This document shows, one piece after another, positions 15,110-21,991 of a stretch of 22,827 nucleotides of DNA. This DNA is from Eubacterium sp. CAG:786. GTDB lineage: Bacteria > Bacillota > Clostridia > Oscillospirales > Ruminococcaceae. Position 1 is the stretch's first letter. Every line of letters begins with the position of its first letter. The notes under the pieces are model-generated. The model was not told the DNA's origin, did not search any database, and was given only the letters and a program-made list of their open reading frames with translations. The position numbers and the translations under genes are program-made. Location of the stretch: positions 35,889-58,715 of the forward strand of contig HF989520.1 of assembly GCA_000432175.1 (NCBI GenBank), written 5' to 3'.

Positions 15110-16921
15110 TTATTCAACGTCCTGGAGGGCATCGTAGCCAGTTTCACCAGTACGTACCTTGATAACGTCCTCGACGTCGTATACGAAAATCTTGCCATCG
15201 CCGATCTTGCCGGTGTAAAGCGCCTGCTTAGCAGTCTCAACAACTGTTTCAACTGGAACCTTGCATACAACGATCTCAACCTTTACCTTAGGCAGCAGGT
15301 GAGTTTCGACCTTAACGCCGCGGTAGAACTCAGTAGAGCCCTTCTGCATGCCGCATCCGAGTACGTTTGTAACCGTCATACCTGTTACGCCGATATCGGA
15401 CATCGCAGCCTTGAGGACCTCGAACTTATCCTGCTTGCAGATGATAACGACCTTACTCATCTTTGTGCCGTCAGCAGGCTTGCGGTTCTTGTAAGTAACG
15501 GGTACTGCAGCCTCGACAGGAGCAGAACCGATCTTGACAGTCTCAACTTCCTTCTCCTTGCCGGAGGTAGAAAGCTCAACGTGCATTGCAGGAACGAAGT
15601 CCGCATAGGAGGAAGGCAGACCGTGTTCTGTAGCGTCCAGACCAACGATCTCTTCGTGACGTGTAACTCTCAGACCGATCGTCTTCTTGATGATGAAGAA
15701 TGTAAGCGTAATTGTGACGCCAGTCCAGGCGAGTACAGCGACCATACCGAGCAGCTGAACGCCCAGCTGAGCAAATCCACCACCGTATAACAGACCTACG
15801 GCATGTTCACCAGTGCCGTTAACAGCAGCTACGCCGCCGTTCTGACCTGCGCCGTTGGAGAAGAGACCAACTGCGATGGTACCCCAGATACCGTTTAAGA
15901 AATGTACTGCAACCGCGCCAACGGGGTCGTCGATGTGGAGCTTGTAATCGAGGAGCCAAACGCCGAAGCATACCAGGAAGCCGGAAACCAGACCGATGAT
16001 AGCAGCGCCAAGGCAGTCAGTATCAGCGCAGGGAGCGGTGATTGCAACCAGACCAGCCAGTGAAGCGTTGAGGCACATGGAAACATCGGGCTTGCCGTGC
16101 TTCAGCCATGTATAAACCATTGTTGTGCAGGTTGCAACTGCAGGAGCCACTGTTGTTGTAAGGAAGATGTTTGCTAAATAGCCTACATTTGAAGCAGCCG
16201 CGCCGTTAAATCCGTACCAGCCGAACCAGAGGATAAATACGCCGAGAGCGCCAAGAGTCATGGAGTGACCGAGGATAGCGTTAGGCTTGCCGTCCTTGCC
16301 GAACTTGCCGATACGGGGACCGACCATCTTAGCGCCGATGAGCGCGCACAGACCACCGACCATGTGAATACATGTGGAACCAGCGAAATCAACGAAGCCC
16401 ATCTGAGCCAGCCAGCCGCCGCCCCAGATCCAGTGAGCCTCGATCGGGTAAACGATCGCGCTGATGACGCCGGAATAGATGCAGTAGCTGAGGAACTTTG
16501 TACGTTCTGCCATTGCACCGGAAACGATAGTCGCAGCAGTAGCGCAGAAAACGAGGTTGAACACGAACTCAGCGCATCTGTCAAAATCCGTGAAGCTGCC
16601 GAGAATGTCGAGGTTCGGAATGCCCACCAGGCCGAAGAGCGTATCCTCACCGAGCAGAAGACCGAAGCCAAGCAGAATGAATACCACCGTACCGATACAG
16701 AAGTCCATAAGGTTCTTCATGATGATGTTGCCTGCGTTCTTTGAACGCGTCATACCGGTTTCGACCATCGCGAAGCCGCACTGCATGAAGAATACCCACG
16801 CCGCACCGATAAGGTACCATATACCGTTTCCGTCGCCGATGTTGAACATCGTTTTATCGACAACGCCCTGAACGTCCACAGCGCTCGCTGCTTCCGTCGC
16901 CAAAGTTAATAGTGTGTTCAT
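15110..16921 (-). CDS. amt: ammonium transporter fused to a C-terminal P-II domain
   Basis: Residues 1 to about 430 are an Amt/Mep/Rh ammonium channel with eleven predicted membrane helices. The twin pore histidines are His186 (GSTCIH) and His340 (GAVAVH). After a charged linker a complete P-II (GlnB-like) domain begins at residue 488 (MSKVVIICKQDKFEVL), with the T-loop, and with the nucleotide-binding segments TGKIGDGKIFV and the C-terminal RTGE. P-II proteins sense ATP/ADP and 2-oxoglutarate and gate Amt channels, so this fusion should be self-gated. In the T-loop Tyr46 is kept but the uridylylation site Tyr51 is replaced by Val538 (YRGVKV instead of YRGAEY), so control by GlnD-type uridylylation is not expected. 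It is monocistronic, behind a structured 150-base leader. Confidence 0.93.
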   Translation of the reverse strand: MNTLLTLATEAASAVDVQGVVDKTMFNIGDGNGIWYLIGAAWVFFMQCGFAMVETGMTRSKNAGNIIMKNLMDFCIGTVVFILLGFGLLLGEDTLFGLVGIPNLDILGSFTDFDRCAEFVFNLVFCATAATIVSGAMAERTKFLSYCIYSGVISAIVYPIEAHWIWGGGWLAQMGFVDFAGSTCIHMVGGLCALIGAKMVGPRIGKFGKDGKPNAILGHSMTLGALGVFILWFGWYGFNGAAASNVGYLANIFLTTTVAPAVATCTTMVYTWLKHGKPDVSMCLNASLAGLVAITAPCADTDCLGAAIIGLVSGFLVCFGVWLLDYKLHIDDPVGAVAVHFLNGIWGTIAVGLFSNGAGQNGGVAAVNGTGEHAVGLLYGGGFAQLGVQLLGMVAVLAWTGVTITLTFFIIKKTIGLRVTRHEEIVGLDATEHGLPSSYADFVPAMHVELSTSGKEKEVETVKIGSAPVEAAVPVTYKNRKPADGTKMSKVVIICKQDKFEVLKAAMSDIGVTGMTVTNVLGCGMQKGSTEFYRGVKVETHLLPKVKVEIVVCKVPVETVVETAKQALYTGKIGDGKIFVYDVEDVIKVRTGETGYDALQDVE

Positions 16922-17063
16922 TAAGAACCGTCCCCTTTCTTTTTATGAAGCGTTCCGGCACCGCATATTGCCTTGACGCTTCCAGGTTACTTGAATAAAC
17001 AAAGCAGGGCTATGACCGGCAGGCTTCGCCATTGAAGTCTGTCTGTCATAGCCCCTTTGCTAT
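16922..17063 (-). promoter_or_regulatory. structured mRNA leader of amt
   Basis: Two stem-loops fill the leader. The first pairs GGGCTATGAC with GTCATAGCCC (17007-17016 and 17045-17054, extended by CAAAG/CTTTG) and encloses an inner CTTC/GAAG stem with the hexaloop AATGGC. The second pairs GAAGCGT with ACGCTTC (16947-16953 and 16976-16982), just before the ribosome site AAAGGGG. The hexaloop has A at position 1 and G at position 4, as in ANTAR-protein binding RNAs, but the second loop does not fit. Neither stem ends in a convincing T-run. Confidence 0.55.
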
Positions 17064-17069
17064 GGTTAG

Positions 17070-17098
17070 ATTATACACCAAAAAAGTTTTCTTGTCAA
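17070..17098 (-). promoter_or_regulatory. promoter of amt
   Basis: Minus strand TTGACA (17093-17098), 17-base spacer, TATAAT (17070-17075), an exact sigma-A match. The start point would fall a few bases before the first leader hairpin. Confidence 0.9.
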
Positions 17099-17356
17099 GG
17101 GATTTTTGCAAGTTTTTTTGTGAGAAATTTCATTTTGTCATATTGCCATATTATATTATCTACAGCATAACGCAATTATGCAATCAGCACAAAAACCCGG
17201 TTTTTTTGACTGATTTTGGCGTATTTATTGTTCCCGGGCACATATTTACGGGCAGTTATTCCACATGTCTCAGATTTTTCCGGCGTTGGTTTATTCATAT
17301 TTGCAGGATTTTTGCAAAGAATACTGGCGTAAACTTTCAAAAAGGAGATGTTCACT

Positions 17357-17521
17357 ATGACAAGACGCACTCAGTCCTATATAAAAAGCGGCGCTGCCGG
17401 GCTTATCGCCGGAGGGCTTGCTTTCATGGCGGTGAGGTCGCTGTGCAGCCACAGGAGCTTCCGCAGAATGAGCACCGCAAAGGCTTTCAAAATGATTGGC
17501 TCGCTGCTGGACGCATTCTGA
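17357..17521 (+). CDS. small membrane protein, 54 residues
   Basis: This short frame starts MTRRTQSYIKSGAAGLIAGG and continues with one hydrophobic helix (GLIAGGLAFMAV), then a basic segment HRSFRRMSTAKAFKMIGSLLD. AAGGAGATG is seven bases before the ATG and a strong terminator follows 15 bases after the stop. Similar single-helix basic peptides are common as unnamed genes in Clostridia. I could not find a convincing promoter in 17100-17340. Function is unknown. Confidence 0.7.
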   Translation: MTRRTQSYIKSGAAGLIAGGLAFMAVRSLCSHRSFRRMSTAKAFKMIGSLLDAF

Positions 17522-17535
17522 CCCGGCACATAAGC

Positions 17536-17575
17536 AAAAATGGCAGACGACCCAGCAAGGTCATCTGCCATTTTT
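17536..17575. terminator. bidirectional intrinsic terminator
   Basis: AAAAATGGCAGA-C-GACC (17536-17552), loop CAGCAA, GGTC-A-TCTGCCATTTTT (17559-17575). It separates the convergent 54-residue gene and the WYL regulator gene. Confidence 0.92.
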
Positions 17576-17612
17576 GCGCGATGCGTATAACATCACGTAT
17601 ATTACCAAACCA

Positions 17613-18617
17613 TCAGCTTTTGAATTCGGAAGCGTTCCTGAGCATATCTAAGTATTCTTCCCTTATCTCATCGGGCGCGACAACCGTCGCCTTTCCTCCG
17701 AACTGGAACACCCACGCATAAAAAGGCGCCTTAGTCACTACGTTCAGGAATACCGTGAAATGTTCCCCGTCATTGTCGGGAATTATCCTCACGTTCATGC
17801 CGAATTTGTCGAGAACTGCATTCACAATGCTCTTATCGCAGTAAAGCTTGACTTCTGTTTCCTCACCGCTGAACATGGAAATATGAGTGGTTACATAACT
17901 TGCAAGGTCAAAATCATGCTCCAGCGGCTTTGCAGGCTCGTCTGTTATGCGTACGCTCTCCATTCTGTCAACGCGGTAGTTCGAGTAGCACTCCCTGTGG
18001 TCGTTCCACGCAACGAGGTAATAGTGATCCCTGTCCCACACCAGCGCATAGGGTGAGCATTTGCGCGGCTTGTCGCGGTACTTCTTTTTCTTGTTAACGT
18101 CATATTCAAAGTACTTGAACGCTATCTTGAACTTTCCGTTCTCACCGGCGATAGCCCTGTGTATCGTGTCAATATTGTAAAGCACTGCTTTATTAGGCTG
18201 CTTGGGTCTGCCGGTGACAAAAACGTTTCTGTGTATTTCACGGGCTTCTCCCTCGCTGCACAGGCTCTCTATCTTTTCCAGAAGATCTGCCGACTGCTTC
18301 ACCGTCAGGAATTTCGACGAACCCACCGCGTCGGCAAGCAGCTTAAGTTCTGCGAGCTCGAATTCACGGCTTGACAGCTGGTAGGAAGCCGTGCGCCCCG
18401 TAGTCGCCTGTATATCCATTCCGTACGCTCTCAGCGCTTCGATGTCTTCTGCAAAAGCCTTTCTGCACTCAGAAACGCCAAATTCCTCCAGCTTCTCTTC
18501 GATCTGTGTGCGTGTAAGCGCCTGGTTGTCATTAGTATACTTCAGAAAAATATCTTTCAGATACAGCAGCTTCAAACGCTGAGCATAGGTGTTGCCAGGG
18601 ATTATTTCATCAGTCAC
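17613..18617 (-). CDS. WYL-domain transcriptional regulator
   Basis: The 334-residue protein has an N-terminal winged helix-turn-helix (about residues 10-85), a WYL domain with WDRDHYYLVAW at about 194-204 and NYRVDRMESV after it, and a C-terminal WCX-like extension ending in FYAWVFQFGG. WYL regulators bind nucleic-acid-type ligands and control DNA damage, phage-defence or CRISPR genes in several bacteria, but this one's target is unknown. An in-frame ATG at 18638 has no ribosome site, and AAAGGAG lies inside that extension nine bases before GTG 18617, so GTG is preferred. It is monocistronic between two terminators. Confidence 0.85.
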   Translation of the reverse strand: MTDEIIPGNTYAQRLKLLYLKDIFLKYTNDNQALTRTQIEEKLEEFGVSECRKAFAEDIEALRAYGMDIQATTGRTASYQLSSREFELAELKLLADAVGSSKFLTVKQSADLLEKIESLCSEGEAREIHRNVFVTGRPKQPNKAVLYNIDTIHRAIAGENGKFKIAFKYFEYDVNKKKKYRDKPRKCSPYALVWDRDHYYLVAWNDHRECYSNYRVDRMESVRITDEPAKPLEHDFDLASYVTTHISMFSGEETEVKLYCDKSIVNAVLDKFGMNVRIIPDNDGEHFTVFLNVVTKAPFYAWVFQFGGKATVVAPDEIREEYLDMLRNASEFKS

Positions 18618-18652
18618 GCCAAACAGCTCCTTTAACATTTATTACTGTATCA

Positions 18653-18661
18653 ATTATAACA
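18653..18661 (-). promoter_or_regulatory. extended -10 promoter of the WYL gene
   Basis: Minus strand TGT-TATAAT (TATAAT at 18653-18658). No clear -35 box is present at the standard distance, and the preceding terminator hairpin occupies that area. Confidence 0.5.
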
Positions 18662-18671
18662 CATTTTCGAC

Positions 18672-18700
18672 AAAAAAACTGCGCCTTTTCAGACGCAGTT
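18672..18700 (-). terminator. intrinsic terminator of the barnase-barstar operon
   Basis: On the minus strand AACTGCG, loop TCTGAAAAGG, CGCAGTT, then a T-run (plus-strand A tract 18672-18678). Confidence 0.88.
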
Positions 18701-18724
18701 CGAAAAATTAACGAAATATTAACA

Positions 18725-19000
18725 TCAGTCAATAAATTCCACTCTGATATTGGGATTTTCAGCAGCGCTGTCCGTCAGCACCCTGCGCAGAGCCTTTGCT
18801 TCATTTTCGCCAAGCGAATTCTCCAGCGCTGAATTGTTCAGTATCCTGATTTCAGCCTCACTGTTGATCTCGCCAAGATAATCGTGCAGCGAATCCAGCG
18901 TTTCGCCATAGCACTCCGGGAAATCGAAAGCCGCATAAAATCTACCGTGGATAATGTCCATGTTGTCAACAGTGGCTGCGTCAATAATAAGTGTTCTCAT
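18725..19000 (-). CDS. barstar-family RNase inhibitor
   Basis: The 91-residue protein aligns by eye with barstar, the cytoplasmic inhibitor of barnase. The key helix is FPECYGETLDSLHDYLGEI, where Asp36 and Asp40 occupy the places of barstar Asp35 and Asp39, which plug the barnase active site; Tyr31 matches barstar Tyr29/30. The ATG at 19000 has GGAGAGGA just upstream and lies two bases after the barnase stop codon; an open frame continuing upstream to 19129 is only the shadow of the barnase gene. Its role is immunity against the neighbouring RNase before secretion. Confidence 0.92.
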   Translation of the reverse strand: MRTLIIDAATVDNMDIIHGRFYAAFDFPECYGETLDSLHDYLGEINSEAEIRILNNSALENSLGENEAKALRRVLTDSAAENPNIRVEFID

Positions 19001-19002
19001 AA

Positions 19003-19746
19003 TTATTCCTCTCCATAAAGTAATGTGAACGTCGAATAGTGATCTTCCGTGTAGTATATCAGCCCGTCGTTGGAAAATATAATGCGCTTGGCTCCCCTGC
19101 CGTTCCTGCCCAGGGTGTCGATGTCGCATTCAGTGTAGCTGCGCCCGGGCTTATCAGGGAGCAGCCCCTCATAATTTCCGAAATGATCTCCACCGATGCA
19201 CATTCCCGGTGCATAGTCCTCGACGGAACCACCACCCCAGCCGAGTTCCCTGGCCTGCTTCTTTGTTATGAAGTTCCCTGGCAGGTGACCGAACGTGTGG
19301 ATATACAGCGCCACATCGTCGCAGCTGGAATAAGTTCCGTCCTCGTCGATAGCGTTCCCCGTTGCTTCGGTTTCATTCCCGCTGTCTGGCGCGGGGGTCG
19401 TCGGTTCCGTTGCAGTTTTTTCCGTTGTGGTGATTTCCGGCTGGCTTTGCGACGGTTTGCTTTCATCGTACGGCTCCGTAACTTCCGGCGCAGAAGAGGA
19501 AGTTTCCGTTTCACTTTCATCGCGGGATAGTTCCGAGGTTTCCGGAGTCTCCGCTGCAGAAGTTCCGACCTCGCCCACGCTGTCAGCCGTGACTGCCTGC
19601 TCAACCGATGGCTGCTCTTCTGTCGCCAGCTGTTGCGTCTGGCTTTGCAGCACGCTCTCTGCCTGCGAAACCGGGGAATTCCCCGAGCAGGAAGTCAGCG
19701 CAAGTGAAGTCACCGCTGCCATCAGCAGTGATAGTATCTTTTTCAT
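19003..19746 (-). CDS. lipoprotein with C-terminal barnase-type ribonuclease domain
   Basis: The 247-residue protein starts with a lipoprotein signal (MKKILSLLMAAVTSLALTSC, lipobox LTSC with Cys20). Residues about 21-135 are a long Ser/Thr/Glu/Pro linker. The C-terminal 110 residues match barnase: TFGHLPGNFITKKQARELGW, then YAPGMCIGGDHF, then GRSYTECDID with general base Glu206, AKRIIFSNDGLIYY with Arg221 and TEDHYSTF with general acid His236; Lys162 matches barnase Lys27. All catalytic residues are therefore present. The signal indicates an outer-face, lipid-anchored endoribonuclease, unlike free secreted barnase. AAAGGA precedes the ATG. It is co-transcribed with barstar from the promoter at 19883-19911. 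Confidence 0.9.
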   Translation of the reverse strand: MKKILSLLMAAVTSLALTSCSGNSPVSQAESVLQSQTQQLATEEQPSVEQAVTADSVGEVGTSAAETPETSELSRDESETETSSSAPEVTEPYDESKPSQSQPEITTTEKTATEPTTPAPDSGNETEATGNAIDEDGTYSSCDDVALYIHTFGHLPGNFITKKQARELGWGGGSVEDYAPGMCIGGDHFGNYEGLLPDKPGRSYTECDIDTLGRNGRGAKRIIFSNDGLIYYTEDHYSTFTLLYGEE

Positions 19747-19793
19747 TGCATGTCCTTTCTTTTAATTAGCGTCATTCCCTCGGAATGCATACC

Positions 19794-19880
19794 TTAAGGA
19801 AACGCTGAACAAAATCGACCCGTTCAAACGAGTATACTCATGCATTAGATTTTGTTACGCTTTATTCAGCATGTCCTTAA
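19794..19880. mobile_element. short MITE-like hairpin flanked by TTAA
   Basis: TTAA at 19794-19797 and 19877-19880 flanks inverted ends GGAAACGCTGAACAAA on the left and, inverted, GGACATGCTGAATAAA on the right, with further pairing of CAAAATC and GATTTTG. The layout fits a miniature transposable element of about 79 bases with a TTAA target duplication. It lies between the barnase promoter and its start codon, so it is transcribed as a leader hairpin. Confidence 0.55.
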
Positions 19881-19882
19881 AT

Positions 19883-19911
19883 ATTATAACACGCCGAACC
19901 AGATTTGTAAA
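19883..19911 (-). promoter_or_regulatory. promoter of the barnase-barstar operon
   Basis: Minus strand TTTACA (19906-19911), 17-base spacer, TATAAT (19883-19888). It is directly upstream of the MITE-like hairpin, leaving a leader of about 130 bases. Confidence 0.72.
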
Positions 19912-19928
19912 GCATGCAAAATGAGAAA

Positions 19929-19952
19929 CACCCCCGAATTACTTCGGGGGTG
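19929..19952 (-). terminator. intrinsic terminator of the two-domain surface protein gene
   Basis: CACCCCCGAA (19929-19938) and TTCGGGGGTG (19943-19952) with a four-base loop; on the minus strand it is followed by TTTCTCATTTT. Confidence 0.82.
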
Positions 19953-19986
19953 CGATTAGTGTTTGAACTATCTGATCACTTATTGA

Positions 19987-20736
19987 TTACTTTCTCTTGC
20001 GAGATACTACTACAGCAGCGCCAGCCAGAGCAACAACGCCTGCAGCAACAGCTACACCAGCAACACCAGTATCAGGGTTGCCCTTGTTATCGGAAGCATC
20101 ACCAGCGTCAGCAGTTTCAGCAGCTGCATCGCCAGTGGTCTCGCCAGCATCGTAATCAGCATAGAGCAGCTCAACAGAATCAACTGTTAAGGAACCACCC
20201 CAAGACTGGATCCAGAGCTGTGCATACTCATCGTCAGCACTGAAGATGGAAGAACCCTTGTACCATGTGATAGTACCGTTCTCGAAATCAGGAATGATCT
20301 CCTTCATGCCGGATTCCTTGCCCCACTCGTGCTGCTCCCAGCCGGTGGAGTTGGAGTTAGCGCCTACGCCGCCGCCAACCCAAACAGCGTCATCAGCAAC
20401 TTCAGCGTCATCGAATGTAACGTTGAACTTAACGCCGTAGATCTCGGTGATATCCTCACCAGAAGCGGTGATGTAGCCCTCGCCGCCATCATCCTTTAAC
20501 AGATATACTGTGCCGCCATCGAAGTAGTCAGCAACGTCAACATCCGCAGCCTCAGTAGTATCTTCAACCTCAACGGTCTCCTCAACTGTCTCTTCAACAG
20601 TGGGCTCTGCCTCGTCAGCAGGAGCGGTGGTCTCCTCAGGAGCAGTTGTGTCAGCAGGAGCGGTTGTGTCAGCAGGAGCGGGTGGGGGGGGCGGGGGCGC
20701 GGCTAAATGTGCCAGCAGGAGCCTCGGTAACAACAA
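19987..20736 (-). CDS. C-terminal part of a frame-split surface protein, NPDTG tail
   Basis: This frame holds a Pro/Ala/Asp/Thr/Glu-rich linker with repeated APADTT and APEETT units, a beta-rich domain of about 120 residues ending GSLTVDSVELLYADYD, a second linker, and the tail NKGNPDTGVAG, hydrophobic segment, SRKRK typical of a wall-sorted protein. It has no own signal peptide, and its apparent N-terminus (proline run) comes from translating a G-rich tract in the wrong frame. With the segment at 20669-21181 it would form one 398-residue protein if one base were removed from the G8 tract; the 1195 bases from 21181 to 19987 are one more than a multiple of three. The true start of this half is therefore not an internal ATG. 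Confidence 0.72.
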   Translation of the reverse strand: MLLPRLLLAHLAAPPPPPPAPADTTAPADTTAPEETTAPADEAEPTVEETVEETVEVEDTTEAADVDVADYFDGGTVYLLKDDGGEGYITASGEDITEIYGVKFNVTFDDAEVADDAVWVGGGVGANSNSTGWEQHEWGKESGMKEIIPDFENGTITWYKGSSIFSADDEYAQLWIQSWGGSLTVDSVELLYADYDAGETTGDAAAETADAGDASDNKGNPDTGVAGVAVAAGVVALAGAAVVVSRKRK

Positions 20737-21181
20737 CTACCTCAGGAACCTTGCCGTCAGCGTCGAGCAGTTCGAGGGAATCGATAGTGAGAGTACCCTC
20801 GCCGTTCATCCACCAGATACCGAGCTGTACTAAGAAGCCATCTCCAGCGGAATCATCAACTTTGATACCGTCAACGTTGAGAATAACTTCCTGTGTGCCA
20901 GCAGTGAAATTAAAGTCATTCTGTACCCACTTGCCAGAAGCAGCGTCGTTGCAGCCCAGACCGCCGTTACCATCAACGGTAGAAGTGATAACAGCCTTAA
21001 CAGTCTTAACCTTTGTCAGGTCGATCTTGCCATCAACAGGAGATTTGTAGACATTGTCGGAAGGTGAACCAGCACTAAGTACCTGGAACTTCTTTACGCT
21101 TGCAGCGGAAACGGGAACAGAGATAGCAGCAACAGCAACGGAAGCAGCTGCAACTGCGCCTAAAACTCTTCTTAACTTCAT
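20669..21181 (-). CDS. N-terminal part of the frame-split surface protein
   Basis: This frame begins MKLRRVLGAVAAASVAVAAI with a signal peptide cleaved near VSAAS. A beta-rich domain of about 115 residues follows, ending GTLTIDSLELLDADG, which resembles the end of the C-terminal half's domain, so the two domains look like internal duplicates and could be carbohydrate-binding modules. The frame then runs through EAPAG, enters the G-rich tract and stops shortly after. AGGAGG lies ten bases before the ATG at 21181; the open frame to 21220 has no ribosome site. As written, the product would be a short secreted protein without wall anchor. Confidence 0.75.
   Translation of the reverse strand: MKLRRVLGAVAAASVAVAAISVPVSAASVKKFQVLSAGSPSDNVYKSPVDGKIDLTKVKTVKAVITSTVDGNGGLGCNDAASGKWVQNDFNFTAGTQEVILNVDGIKVDDSAGDGFLVQLGIWWMNGEGTLTIDSLELLDADGKVPEVVVVTEAPAGTFSRAPAPPTRSC
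20684..20691. repeat. G8 homopolymer within a G-rich patch that breaks the frame
   Basis: Eight G (plus strand) at 20684-20691 and five more at 20693-20697 sit in a patch, 20680-20706, unlike the surrounding coding sequence. The patch interrupts an 18-base tandem coding repeat (GTGTCAGCAGGAGCGGTT type, 20646-20680) whose unit resumes afterwards at 20707. Loss of one G would join the two halves of the surface protein. Confidence 0.8.
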
Positions 21182-21239
21182 AAGAATTGATCCTCCTAAA
21201 ATAAAATGTGCGGATAGCAAACACTAAATCCTCTTGTAT

Positions 21240-21268
21240 ATTGTACAATAAAACCAGAAAAAAAGCAA
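21240..21268 (-). promoter_or_regulatory. promoter of the frame-split surface protein gene
   Basis: Minus strand TTGCTT (21263-21268), 17-base spacer, TACAAT (21240-21245), about 60 bases before the start codon. Confidence 0.7.
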
Positions 21269-21335
21269 CTGTCGTTTTACACATAAATTACATTTTTTTT
21301 TAGGCAAAACGAATAATAAATTTAGCAAAAAAGAA

Positions 21336-21367
21336 CAACGTGCGTTCCTTTCAAGAAACGCACGTTG
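21336..21367 (-). terminator. intrinsic terminator of the NPNTG protein gene
   Basis: CAACGTGCGTT (21336-21346) pairs exactly with AACGCACGTTG (21357-21367); on the minus strand it is followed by TTCTTTTTT. Confidence 0.92.
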
Positions 21368-21389
21368 CTTATAACTTAACTTAACTAAT

Positions 21390-21836
21390 TCAGCTATCCC
21401 GTCTGATAGAAAGCGCCACGCCTGCCGCGCCGAGTACTGCAGCAGCTGCCGCAGCCGCGTTGAAAGGAACGCCGGTGTTGGGGTTGCCTGCGGTCCCTGT
21501 CGTGGTCCCGCTTGTAGTGCCTGATGTGGTGCCGGAATTCATGCCGGAGTTAGTACCAGTGGTAGTATTGCCATTAGTCGTGCCAGAAACCGTACCGTTA
21601 GCGCCGTTATTACCGCCAGCCGTTGTGCCGGAAGTGCTGCCGGGTCTGCTTGTCGTACCTGTATCACCACCGGTGACGCCATTCACGATATCCTCGCCTG
21701 CGTCAACGACGCCGTTTACGATATCCTCACCTGCGCCTACCACACCGCCGACAACGCCGCCGTTGTTCGCAGAAGCCGCACAAGTGATCGAAGCCGCCGC
21801 TGCAATAGCCGCTGCTATGCCAAGAAGCTTTTTCAT
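21390..21836 (-). CDS. short Gly/Thr-rich surface protein with NPNTG tail
   Basis: The 148-residue protein has a signal peptide (MKKLLGIAAAIAAAASITCA), a tandem GEDIVNGV repeat, then about 70 residues of Gly/Thr/Ser/Asn repeats (NSGTTSGTTSGTTTGT), and the tail AGNPNTGVPF, hydrophobic segment, SIRRDS. This looks like a small wall-attached stalk or spacer protein rather than an enzyme. AAAGGAG precedes the ATG at 21836; the open frame continues upstream but without a ribosome site. The tail links it to the two other (N/S)P(D/N)TG proteins of the window. Function is unknown. Confidence 0.75.
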   Translation of the reverse strand: MKKLLGIAAAIAAAASITCAASANNGGVVGGVVGAGEDIVNGVVDAGEDIVNGVTGGDTGTTSRPGSTSGTTAGGNNGANGTVSGTTNGNTTTGTNSGMNSGTTSGTTSGTTTGTAGNPNTGVPFNAAAAAAAVLGAAGVALSIRRDS

Positions 21837-21956
21837 AGTTTCGTTCTCCTTTATTAATAATGAATGCAGCGCCTGCAAGCTGAAAAGTGGCAGCTGCACT
21901 GTTATATTATCTGCATGCCCGCGCAGAATATCACCGGAGAATTTTTCCGTAACATC

Positions 21957-21985
21957 TTGACAAATCAAAGATAACGTGCTATCAT
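21957..21985 (+). promoter_or_regulatory. promoter of the riboswitch-antiporter unit
   Basis: TTGACA (21957-21962), 17-base spacer, TATCAT (21980-21985). The predicted start, near 21992, is the first G of the riboswitch stem. Confidence 0.85.
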
Positions 21986-21991
21986 ATCACC

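Noticed and set aside
16947..17060. amt leader as a proven ANTAR target
   Set aside because: Only the first loop meets the A1/G4 hexaloop rule; the second has eight bases, and no terminator follows, so it is kept only as a possibility.
17032..17721. 229-residue plus-strand frame
   Set aside because: It overlaps the amt promoter region, a terminator and the WYL gene in another frame; only the 54-residue gene inside the area has a ribosome site.
21390..21836. Plus-strand Val/Pro-rich frame opposite the NPNTG gene
   Set aside because: It is the complement of Gly/Thr repeats and has no ribosome site; the minus strand has signal peptide, ribosome site, tail and terminator.
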